Below, piece after piece: positions 52,611 to 61,127 of a stretch of 64,000 nucleotides of DNA. The stretch comes from Candidatus Nitromaritima sp. SCGC AAA288-L16 (GTDB lineage Bacteria > Nitrospinota > Nitrospinia > Nitrospinales > VA-1). The stretch spans positions 40,027 through 104,026 of the forward strand of contig AQTY01000003.1 in assembly GCA_000372225.1 (NCBI GenBank), given 5' to 3'. A program made the translations under genes and the position numbers. The first letter of the stretch is position 1. Each line of letters begins with the position of its first letter. The notes below the pieces were generated by a model. The model saw nothing but the letters and a program-made list of their open reading frames with translations. It did no database searches and was not told the origin of the DNA.

Positions 52611-53837
52611 ATGACCCTTCCAATGGAATACAGACGGTTTGGTAAAACCGAAGAACTGATCTCTATCATCACTCTTGGAGGCATGAGATTCAAACATGGG
52701 TGGATTCCTCCTAGAAACCACTTACCCAAAGATTCTATTGAACACTGTATTTCTACAACCCGTATGGCGTTAGACCTAGGAATCAACCATATTGAAACCG
52801 CCCACGGATATATGAAAAGTGAACTCTTGTTTGGTCATGCCCTAAAAGAACTAGGTGTCCCGAGAAAACAGTTCAAGATGATGACAAAAGGAGCGCCGAT
52901 GTCTGGCGACGAGACTCGACGCCTTGTAGAAGAACAACTCGAGGCTCTTGGCTTAGACCACGTCGATTTTTATGGGTGGCATGGCATTAACAACAAAGAA
53001 CTATTAAAAATAGCTGTAGAAAAAAATGGGCCTGTAGAAACCTTACACCGGTTAAAAGATGAAGGGTTGATCCGACATGTTGGATTTTCAACACACGCCC
53101 CACTCGACACTATACTGGATGCTATGCAAACTGACCTGTTTAGCTTTATCAACCTTCATTATTATTATTTTTTTCAACGCAATCTTCCAGCTGTACAATT
53201 GGCAGAAAAAATGGATATGGGTGTTTTTATAATTTCACCCAACGAAAAAGGCGGGATGCTATTTAGACCCTCCACAAAAGTACAAAATCTTTGCAAACCT
53301 CTTACACCCATCGTGTTTAATGGAAGATTCTGTTTATCCCACCCTCAAGTCACCACTCTAAGTATGGGCATACACGAACCAAAACATTTCCCTCAAAACC
53401 TAGCCATTCTAAATAAAGGAAACTACTCGAATAGCGAACTTTCTAAGGTTAAGGCTGAACTAGATGCTCCTTTAGCGAAAATCTCGAGTTTATGTACTCT
53501 GTGCAATCAATGTCTACCTTGTCCCGAGAATATAAATATCCCAGAAATTCTACGATTTAGAAATCTTGTCGAGGCCTACGAAATGAAAGATTACGGCCGC
53601 TTTCGTTACAACATGCTCGAAGGGCAAGGGCATTGGTTTCCCGGCACATTTGCTTTTCATTGTACAGAGTGTGGGGATTGTCTTCCTCGTTGCCCAGAAA
53701 ATTTAATCATTCCAACCCTACTAATGGAAACGCATAAGAAATTATTTTGCAAACCTAAGTACTTAAAAAGCAAACTATTATCTATTATAAAGTCCACCCT
53801 TAAAACCTTGAAAATCTGGAAATTTTTTTTTGGTTAA
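52611..53837 (+). CDS. aldo/keto reductase with C-terminal ferredoxin-type domain
   Basis: 408 residues. The N-terminal aldo/keto reductase barrel is diverged: the catalytic Asp and Tyr regions appear as LGINHIETAHGY and the Lys in MMTKGAP. The C-terminal part has two 4Fe-4S-type motifs, CTLCNQCLPCP (about 296-306) and CTECGDCLPRCP (about 352-363). This combination belongs to a known group of oxidoreductases with a fused 4Fe-4S domain; substrate unknown. A second ATG (residue 5) is also possible. Single gene. Confidence 0.85.
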   Translation: MTLPMEYRRFGKTEELISIITLGGMRFKHGWIPPRNHLPKDSIEHCISTTRMALDLGINHIETAHGYMKSELLFGHALKELGVPRKQFKMMTKGAPMSGDETRRLVEEQLEALGLDHVDFYGWHGINNKELLKIAVEKNGPVETLHRLKDEGLIRHVGFSTHAPLDTILDAMQTDLFSFINLHYYYFFQRNLPAVQLAEKMDMGVFIISPNEKGGMLFRPSTKVQNLCKPLTPIVFNGRFCLSHPQVTTLSMGIHEPKHFPQNLAILNKGNYSNSELSKVKAELDAPLAKISSLCTLCNQCLPCPENINIPEILRFRNLVEAYEMKDYGRFRYNMLEGQGHWFPGTFAFHCTECGDCLPRCPENLIIPTLLMETHKKLFCKPKYLKSKLLSIIKSTLKTLKIWKFFFG

Positions 53838-53900
53838 GAATTCCCGAAACCTAAATTAAATACCAATTTTAAAAAAACATCAGAAAAGTACTTTATCGTT

Positions 53901-56900
53901 TTAGCTATCAGTATCGCCTCCTCCTGTCTGATAAGACAAGCATCCACTTAGCAATGACTCCGCATTACGGTAAGTGTCGTCCTTCTTTATTACCTGCTGC
54001 AAATAGGGGATCGCTTGTTGGCAGCGCATGGTTTTTGCGAATACCTCCCCAATAACATACTGCAGATTTATTTCATCTGGGTCAACCATGGAATATCGGT
54101 TGCCATAATCCAGCACATCTCCAGGTTCTCCTCTTCCGCGATACCCAAAAATAATATTTTTTAGTGCCTGTTTATTGAGAGAGTCTCTTTCTAAAACTTG
54201 GGTGGAATAATTCAACGCCTTTTTATACTCTTTTTTAATATTATAAAACGACGCTACCGCATTTAGCAGGCCAAGGTTTTCTGGGTCAGCGTCTAATTGA
54301 GCGTGTAAATCAGCCAATGCGATTTCCCGCATAACAGAACCAAACCCGGCTCGGTTGTTCTGGATAGATGCTTTAAAAAAGACCTTAGCCTCTTCGCGTC
54401 TTTCCAGTTCCATTAAGTTATAACCTGCGTAAAGGTTGGCATATGAATGCGCCGTGTCTTTGGCAAGAATTATTTTCATAATTCCAAAACTTTTCTCGTA
54501 CTTGCCAATCTGATAATAAGCATGACCTAAATTCAACAAAGCTTCTAAGTTGGAAGGATTGGATCTTACTTCCTGCATCAAAATGGATACCTGCCTTGAA
54601 CTTGCCTGCAAGTGGTACCGGACCAGATCACTTCCTCCTAACTCAACCAAAGATTCCAAAAGCAGCTCCTGGTTTCCGTACATAACCCCTCGTTGGTAAA
54701 GATCCATTCCTCTATAAATACTTTCAAGTTGTTTTTGCTCCTCGTAAGTAATGTTGGATATGCGATTAATAATTTCTTTAAACGGAATTCTTGCAAACAA
54801 AAAGTCTTCGCGACCATAAACACCTATTACGTCTCCTAGGTCAAGATAAAATTCAACAACAGGCCTATTGTCAGTTATCATGGTGTGGTTTCTTGCTAAA
54901 TGATTCATTTGATCTTCCACAAACCAGATATTGCTGAGAAATGAAAAAGCATCTGGAACCTTAATTTCCTGCATAACACCGTTCACAACCGGATCTAAAA
55001 ACCGCCCCTTTAATTTTTCAAAATCAATGTCAATGGGGCGATCTGACCCGATGACAAGGATTTCATTCGCAACCGGCATCCAAGCTATTGCGTGAGGAAA
55101 TACTGAAAGAAAGGTTTTGAAGTGCATTAATACTTCTTGCTTCCCCTGGCTATGCAACGGAATCCATTGCGCCACAATTCCTCCTGGATTGAGATGCTTT
55201 TGGGCTACTTCATAATATTCTTTAGTGTAAAGATTTACAGTAAATGCGGTGCGTGGAGGAGGAGGTTCCGAGGTTATAACATCGTACATTTTTTGAGTCG
55301 TCAGTAAATGATTCCTCCCATCCTGTAGGATAATGTTGACCTTCTCGTTTTTCAACGCGTTGTAATTCTGTGATGAAAACACATTACCTGCTCTCACAAC
55401 ACTCCCCGACAAGTCCACGCTGTCGACGGTTTTTACTTTCGGATGAACAGCCGCAGCTCCTGTAGTTTGCCCAGTACCAAAACACACGACCAAAACCTCT
55501 TCTGGGTTGTCTACCAGCATTATAGGTAAATGCGCCAAAAGCTTCATATACCGCGAAGCAATAAAATTAACTGCAGACATGGAAACACCATTTGTGACCA
55601 GCCGCTTTGCATCTGGATCCAAAGCACCGTAATTATCCTTAAAAACGGCAACGGTATCAGTAAGCCCTTCCTCAAAGTACAGCAATTTTCGAATGTCTTT
55701 TTGACCGGTACTGTCTCGCATAAAAAATCGGTCAAGCAAATCTGGAGGAAAACCCATATTCACTACAAGAATTACTCCTGCCAAAACCACTGTCATCATT
55801 TTACGTAACGTTTTCGTAAAATAATCTCCCGTGCGAAACAAGTACAGCATCATTAACAGATTTAATGTCGCAACAAGGAGCAAGCTCTGTTGCACCCCCA
55901 ACCTGGGTAAAAATAGGAAACCAGTAATAAGTGATCCTAAAACTGCTCCAAAAGTATTCGCTCCATAGATTTGACCGGTTCCTTTCCCTATGCGTTCGTG
56001 CCCATTGGATATTATTTTTATTAAAATAGGAAAACTCATACCCAATGCGATCGTAGGGAGTAACATTAAGGCTGACGAGTCCAAAAAGTACCGCCAAAAA
56101 ACAAAAGCCGGTTTTTGTAGGTTGTAACTATTCCATGGAGTTGAAAGTAATTGCTCCATGTTATACAAGGAACCAATCACGTAGAGCCCAATACCTACCT
56201 GTAGTAATATCAATACCGTTCTTAAATTTAGGCTCGATCGAAATACAGCCACGACTAGAAAACTTCCCAGAGCGATTCCTATGAGAAATACTCCCAGCAT
56301 CATGCTGAAAGAATAAACTGTGCTGGAAGTACTAAAAATCAGCAGCCTTGTCCATAAAACTTCATAAGACAAGGCTGTAAAACCACATACAAAACTTACA
56401 ACTATCCACAACCATTGATCCCCTTCCCATGATATTTTAGGTATAGTAAAACGTGGAAAGCATAATCCCCTACTACTTTCTACTGATTCCTGATAAATGC
56501 GAATTGCGCTGATTCCAACAAAAAGATTCAGCAATGTGGCAGCCAGCACTGTTTGCAAAACCCCGAAATTAGCAATTAGAAAAAAACCTGCCAGCAAACA
56601 ACCCAATGCAGCACCAAACGTATTGATACCGTAGAGAAGTCCCAATCTAGCATCCAATTTAATATTATCTGTGATGTAGTATTGGCTTATTATGGGTAGA
56701 GTCGCACCCATTAAGGACGCAGGGATAAACATCAAAATGAAGGCTAAAAAAGACTTGAATATGTTTTGAACCACTATGGATTCTGGAACAAAAAAACTAA
56801 ACCATGAATAAATAACAGAAAATTTAAAAAGAATTAAAGAAACAATCAAACACAACAAAAATAGTGCAACCTCGATCCAACCATAAATTAAAAGCGGAGA

Positions 56901-57176
56901 AGACGTTTCCAAATCTTCTGAAAAATCTCTACCCAAACTACTACTATCTGATTGTGTTTTTTTACCCCCGATATGGTCGATTGCATGACCAGAAAAATAG
57001 CTACCAAACCCTAACCCCGCCATAAATGAAGCCAAAACAATTGACACCGAAAAAACGGTGTGCCCAAATGCGAGAGTGAGCATTCGAGTCCATACAACCT
57101 CATAAATCAATGCAGTAATCCCGGAGAACAAAAACAGAAAATATACAATTCGCGAACGTTTCATTTTTATATTCAA
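53901..57176 (-). CDS. multi-pass membrane protein with spermidine-synthase-like and TPR domains
   Basis: 1091 residues. Two membrane halves of about six to seven segments each (about 1-230 and 255-480), an aminopropyltransferase-like domain (about 510-770; VLVVCFGTGQTTGA, SVDLSG, ITSEPPPP in place of the usual DxxDP), and a TPR C-terminus (about 860-1080; ALLNLGHAYYQIGKYEKSFG). The family is annotated as fused MFS/spermidine synthase, but the reaction is unknown and the catalytic Asp is replaced by Glu. ATG 57164 is an alternative start. Confidence 0.8.
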   Translation of the reverse strand: MNIKMKRSRIVYFLFLFSGITALIYEVVWTRMLTLAFGHTVFSVSIVLASFMAGLGFGSYFSGHAIDHIGGKKTQSDSSSLGRDFSEDLETSSPLLIYGWIEVALFLLCLIVSLILFKFSVIYSWFSFFVPESIVVQNIFKSFLAFILMFIPASLMGATLPIISQYYITDNIKLDARLGLLYGINTFGAALGCLLAGFFLIANFGVLQTVLAATLLNLFVGISAIRIYQESVESSRGLCFPRFTIPKISWEGDQWLWIVVSFVCGFTALSYEVLWTRLLIFSTSSTVYSFSMMLGVFLIGIALGSFLVVAVFRSSLNLRTVLILLQVGIGLYVIGSLYNMEQLLSTPWNSYNLQKPAFVFWRYFLDSSALMLLPTIALGMSFPILIKIISNGHERIGKGTGQIYGANTFGAVLGSLITGFLFLPRLGVQQSLLLVATLNLLMMLYLFRTGDYFTKTLRKMMTVVLAGVILVVNMGFPPDLLDRFFMRDSTGQKDIRKLLYFEEGLTDTVAVFKDNYGALDPDAKRLVTNGVSMSAVNFIASRYMKLLAHLPIMLVDNPEEVLVVCFGTGQTTGAAAVHPKVKTVDSVDLSGSVVRAGNVFSSQNYNALKNEKVNIILQDGRNHLLTTQKMYDVITSEPPPPRTAFTVNLYTKEYYEVAQKHLNPGGIVAQWIPLHSQGKQEVLMHFKTFLSVFPHAIAWMPVANEILVIGSDRPIDIDFEKLKGRFLDPVVNGVMQEIKVPDAFSFLSNIWFVEDQMNHLARNHTMITDNRPVVEFYLDLGDVIGVYGREDFLFARIPFKEIINRISNITYEEQKQLESIYRGMDLYQRGVMYGNQELLLESLVELGGSDLVRYHLQASSRQVSILMQEVRSNPSNLEALLNLGHAYYQIGKYEKSFGIMKIILAKDTAHSYANLYAGYNLMELERREEAKVFFKASIQNNRAGFGSVMREIALADLHAQLDADPENLGLLNAVASFYNIKKEYKKALNYSTQVLERDSLNKQALKNIIFGYRGRGEPGDVLDYGNRYSMVDPDEINLQYVIGEVFAKTMRCQQAIPYLQQVIKKDDTYRNAESLLSGCLSYQTGGGDTDS

Positions 57177-57313
57177 TTATGCCTTTAAGGTAAGTTACCT
57201 AAGGAAAAACCAAAATAATTGACATTTAAATCTGCTTCAAGTAATTTTGAAGTATAAACATAATTTGGTTTTTAAAAGTAATATAACAGGTATATCCATC
57301 TGCAAATTAGCTA

Positions 57314-58147
57314 ATGAACGAAAAGACACCATCAACGGAAATTATAGACCACCCCTATGCCCGTGAAAATAATGTTGAGTGGCATCCCGACGCTTGGGAA
57401 AGAGTGAAGCATGCTCCTGAGTTTGTTCGTCCCGGTATACGCAAACTAATGGTTCAACGTTGCATTAAAAGAGGATATAAAATAGTTACGTCTGACTTTT
57501 TAACTGAAATCAGAAATGAATCGATGATGTTAGTCTCCAAAAGAGTTAAGGGCTTCGGCTTTGAAGAATTAACAATGGATTCCTTTGAAGTAGCAAAAGA
57601 AAAAATGCGACAAAGCCCAAGAAAAGTTGAAGTGATTGAAGAAATTGAAGACTTCTTGTCAATGAGAACAGAAAAAAAGGACGACATCGTAGAAAAGTTT
57701 AAGACTTATATGGAAGTCACACCCTCAAGTGGGATGCCTTGGAATAAAGAAGCACTTGAGAAAATGGAAAAAGTCCCTCCTTTTGTTCTCGGAATGGCTA
57801 AACAGACTATTGAAGCACGAGCTAGAGAACGTGGAGATAAAATGGTTACCCCTAGCATTATTGAGGAAGTGTTTACAAACATAATGCCCGCATCTGCCAA
57901 ACAAGCCATGGGTATAGAAGTAACTGAAGATGAATTAAAAGAGGAACAAACTGAGACCGATGTTCCTCAAGACATACCTGAATTCGAGCTTAAATGGCAT
58001 GACGACGCTCTCCAAAAAGTTATGCGAATTCCTATTTCATTCATACGTAATATGGCAGTTAAACGTATCGAGCAGGAGGTTAAAAAGGAAGGACCCGATA
58101 AGGAAGTTACAATGGAGCTATTTGAGAAGTATCGATTCAGTTTTTAA
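57314..58147 (+). CDS. protein with three PCP-reductase-type domains
   Basis: 277 residues made of three copies of the small helical domain that closes the light-independent protochlorophyllide reductase B subunit: VEWHPDAWERVKHAPEFVR (about 21), PWNKEALEKMEKVPPFV (about 141) and LKWHDDALQKVMRIPISFI (about 229). No nitrogenase-like catalytic part and no chlorophyll genes are present. The domain may bind an iron-sulfur cluster-free partner or a membrane protein; function outside chlorophyll synthesis is unknown. A 40-residue membrane protein follows after 14 bases. Confidence 0.8.
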   Translation: MNEKTPSTEIIDHPYARENNVEWHPDAWERVKHAPEFVRPGIRKLMVQRCIKRGYKIVTSDFLTEIRNESMMLVSKRVKGFGFEELTMDSFEVAKEKMRQSPRKVEVIEEIEDFLSMRTEKKDDIVEKFKTYMEVTPSSGMPWNKEALEKMEKVPPFVLGMAKQTIEARARERGDKMVTPSIIEEVFTNIMPASAKQAMGIEVTEDELKEEQTETDVPQDIPEFELKWHDDALQKVMRIPISFIRNMAVKRIEQEVKKEGPDKEVTMELFEKYRFSF

Positions 58148-58161
58148 CCGAAAGGAAAATT

Positions 58162-58284
58162 ATGGATTTCACAGTAGATTGGGTATTCCCCGTTGGATTA
58201 GGAATTTTAGGTTCTATATTAGCCCTTTTCAATTGGGAAACTAAAGCCGCGCTAGTAAAGATCAGAAAGAACAAACGCCGATAG
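58162..58284 (+). CDS. small single-span membrane protein (40 aa)
   Basis: ATG 58162 has an AAGGA site nine bases upstream. The product has one membrane segment (WVFPVGLGILGSILALF) and a basic C-terminal tail (KIRKNKRR). It lies 14 bases after the triple PCP-domain gene and is probably its membrane partner. No family is recognised. Confidence 0.55.
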   Translation: MDFTVDWVFPVGLGILGSILALFNWETKAALVKIRKNKRR

Positions 58285-58298
58285 AAGTTTTTTATATT

Positions 58299-59048
58299 TT
58301 ATATACCTGTCGGATAGTCTATAAACTCAGTCTTGATTCCGAATTGTTCTTCAAGATGTTTCCCGACGGCCTTAACCCCTCCGGTTTCTGTCGCATAATG
58401 GCCAGCTAAAATCAGCACACATTTATTTTCTATGGCTTCGTGATAATGGTGATTAGAACCCTCTCCCGTGAGATAAGCATCAAGACCAGCCACCGCAGCC
58501 TGACTTAAAATATCTGCCGCCCCGCCAGAAACAATTCCAAGAGTCTGCACCTCTCCTGATCCGATCACTTTAACAGGTGACCCTAGTTTGCCCTCTAGTT
58601 TCGCGCCCAATTCTTCTACTGATAGTGATTTCAACCGGCCTTTGAATCCAATTTTCTGTCCTTCATATTCTCCGAAAGGTTCAAGCTCATTAAGCTCTAA
58701 CTGATCTGCCAGCACCTTGTTGTTCCCTAATACCGGGTGCATGTCCAATGGAAGGTGTGCTGAATATAGACCAATATTTTCACATATCATGGTAGAAATC
58801 TTATCGTAAAAATTTCCACGGATCGGTTTTACCCCACCCCAAAGCATCCCGTGGTGAACAAACATCATGTTACACTCTGCCGCAACAGCTTTTTCAATTG
58901 TTGCCATGCACAAATCTACAGCTAGTCCGACTTTTTTGATATCGCCGGTGTTCTGTACTTGCAGCCCATTCATGGCATTAGAAGAATCCTTGATCTCTTT
59001 AATATCAAGCAAGTTGTCGAGATAATGACTAAGTTGTAAAATGTCCAT
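58299..59048 (-). CDS. Nif3-like dinuclear metal-centre hydrolase family protein
   Basis: From ATG 59048 249 residues, normal length. Metal-binding motifs are FVHHGMLWG, the HLPLDMHP region and AGHYATE near the C-terminus. Family members form toroidal hexamers with two metals per active site and may act as GTP cyclohydrolase I-like or NIF3-type hydrolases. A longer start (59135) would add a hydrophobic segment not seen in the family. Single gene. Confidence 0.88.
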   Translation of the reverse strand: MDILQLSHYLDNLLDIKEIKDSSNAMNGLQVQNTGDIKKVGLAVDLCMATIEKAVAAECNMMFVHHGMLWGGVKPIRGNFYDKISTMICENIGLYSAHLPLDMHPVLGNNKVLADQLELNELEPFGEYEGQKIGFKGRLKSLSVEELGAKLEGKLGSPVKVIGSGEVQTLGIVSGGAADILSQAAVAGLDAYLTGEGSNHHYHEAIENKCVLILAGHYATETGGVKAVGKHLEEQFGIKTEFIDYPTGI

Positions 59049-59162
59049 AAAAAAAGTATAAACGAGCAAAAAGTAATTAACAAAATATTTTAATACCCTT
59101 TCCCTACACACGACAATTAAGGGTTGAACGGGCACTCTTTAATAAGTGAATGCTACAGCAGA

Positions 59163-60122
59163 ATGATTCAGTTCATCTTCAAAAGCATAGGTCAACGTAT
59201 TGTCCTTCTATTTTTCATTTCAATCATTTCTCATGCGATAGTCCACATAGCGCCGGGAGAACCCAGTTTGGTTGATCCCTCCAACCCTAGAATGAAAGCT
59301 GAGGACATCCAACGAATACGTACGGCCTTTCATTTAGACGAACCACTTTATGCCCAATATGTTTACTGGATGAAAGATTTGTTTACCGGTGAACTCAAAT
59401 CTTTCAAAGATAATCAGCCAGTTCTGAAAAAAATATGGGACCGTTTTCTTAATTCGCTCCCGTTGTTTATTGTCGGAACGCTTATCACCTGGTTTCTAGC
59501 TTTTCCCGTTGGAATTCAGGCAGCGCTCCGTCGCGGATCGGCATTTGACAAGGTGGGGACGTTTCTATCTTATGCATTAATTTCGATTCCGGGTTTTTTC
59601 CTTTCCTATATTTGTATTATTTTTATGGTCAAAACATTTAACGTCCCCGTAATTGGCATGCGAACGTTTGGGCTTGAAAATGCGGGCCTGATGTTACGCT
59701 CTATGGATCGTGTATGGCATTGGACGCTACCAGCTTTTATGTCAGCAGTGGCAGGGGTAGCTATTCTTTCCCGCTATGTACGATCACAAATGTTAGAAGT
59801 CATCAATCAAGATTACATTCGTACCGCTCGAGCCAAGGGGCTATCGGAAGATACTGTCATTTACCGGCACGGGCTTCGGAATGCCTTGCTTCCATTTATA
59901 ACTATGTTTGGCTTGACCATTCCAAGCCTAATCGGTGGTTCTGTCATATTTGAAACTATCTTCGCATGGCCGGGGATGGGTCGACTAGGTTTCGAGGCTA
60001 TCCTTGCAAGGGATTTTCCGGTAATACTCACACTCAATTTTATTTCAGCTGTCCTAGTACTCATAGGCACTTTTGTATCGGATATTCTTTACGCAGTAGT
60101 TGACCCACGTATCAAATTTTAA
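59163..60122 (+). CDS. DppB/OppB-like peptide ABC transporter permease
   Basis: From ATG 59163 319 residues, with six membrane segments. The permease signature is near RTARAKGLSEDTVIYRHGLRN, and the cytoplasmic loop before it is typical of the DppB group. An upstream TTG at 59124 is possible. It is 11 bases from the next permease. Neither a substrate-binding protein nor the two transport ATPases (DppD/DppF) are in the window. Confidence 0.88.
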   Translation: MIQFIFKSIGQRIVLLFFISIISHAIVHIAPGEPSLVDPSNPRMKAEDIQRIRTAFHLDEPLYAQYVYWMKDLFTGELKSFKDNQPVLKKIWDRFLNSLPLFIVGTLITWFLAFPVGIQAALRRGSAFDKVGTFLSYALISIPGFFLSYICIIFMVKTFNVPVIGMRTFGLENAGLMLRSMDRVWHWTLPAFMSAVAGVAILSRYVRSQMLEVINQDYIRTARAKGLSEDTVIYRHGLRNALLPFITMFGLTIPSLIGGSVIFETIFAWPGMGRLGFEAILARDFPVILTLNFISAVLVLIGTFVSDILYAVVDPRIKF

Positions 60123-60133
60123 AGGACCCTAGG

Positions 60134-61105
60134 GTGAACGAAATAAAAGACACACAAAGCATAGAGGGGTTAAAACCGGCAGTCAGTCTGTTCGAAGAAC
60201 GATGGAATATCTTCAAACTAAATCGCCTGGCCTATTTTAGTTTTATCTTTTTAATCTTTCTTTTTGCGCTCGCCCTTATAGGAAAAGTACTGACTCGTTG
60301 GATCGTTGTGTTTGACCCACAATTAGTAAGACTGCCGGAAAAGTTTCTTCCCCCCTTAACGCCTTTTACTAGCGAAATCGTTTCCGCTGAGTACGCCCCT
60401 AAGTTCAATATATATTTGTTGGGAACCGATGAACTTGGCCGCGATATATTCGCACGCATGCTAGAGGGAACTTCTATTTCATTAACAGTAGGTTTTGTCG
60501 CTGTGAGTATTTCTATTTTTCTTGGGATATTTTTTGGGGGAATCGCGGGGTTTTACGGCAGATTAAAGTTTGGGTTTATTACCATAGATACAATGATCAT
60601 GCGTTTTGTAGATATTATGCTATGTTTCCCTACTTTTTTCTTGATTCTAACCGTGGTGGCTTTATTACCTCCAAGCATATACAACATCATGATTGTGATA
60701 GGGCTGACTAGTTGGATGGGTACAGCCAGGTTCGTCCGTGCTGAATTCCTAGCACTGAGGGAATTAGACTACGTCGCGGCAGCTCGCAGTCAGGCTATTC
60801 CAGAATGGAGAATTATATTTATACACATGGTTCCAAATGCTATCGCGCCAGTTTTGGTGTCAGCTACTATTGGTGTCGCAACCGCTATCCTCACGGAATC
60901 AAGCCTCAGTTTTCTCGGGTTCGGAGTTCAACCCCCAGACGCCACATGGGGAAACATTCTTGCCGATGGAAAACAATTTATTTTCGATGCTCCATGGATT
61001 ACTTTTATTCCAGGATTCAGCATTTTAGTTGTGGTGCTCGCTTTTAACCTTTGCGGCGAAGGACTACGAGAAGCCTTTAATCCTAGGCTCAAAGAAGGAA
61101 TATGA
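60134..61105 (+). CDS. DppC/OppC-like peptide ABC transporter permease
   Basis: 323 residues from GTG 60134 (AGGA upstream). The N-terminal OppC-specific region and six membrane segments are present, with the EAA-type signature in YVAAARSQAIPEWRIIFIH. Forms the channel with the preceding permease. The ABC-F gene follows after 22 bases, but ABC-F proteins act on ribosomes, not in transport. Confidence 0.9.
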   Translation: MNEIKDTQSIEGLKPAVSLFEERWNIFKLNRLAYFSFIFLIFLFALALIGKVLTRWIVVFDPQLVRLPEKFLPPLTPFTSEIVSAEYAPKFNIYLLGTDELGRDIFARMLEGTSISLTVGFVAVSISIFLGIFFGGIAGFYGRLKFGFITIDTMIMRFVDIMLCFPTFFLILTVVALLPPSIYNIMIVIGLTSWMGTARFVRAEFLALRELDYVAAARSQAIPEWRIIFIHMVPNAIAPVLVSATIGVATAILTESSLSFLGFGVQPPDATWGNILADGKQFIFDAPWITFIPGFSILVVVLAFNLCGEGLREAFNPRLKEGI

Positions 61106-61127
61106 TTTTTATCCGAGCAAAACAAAC

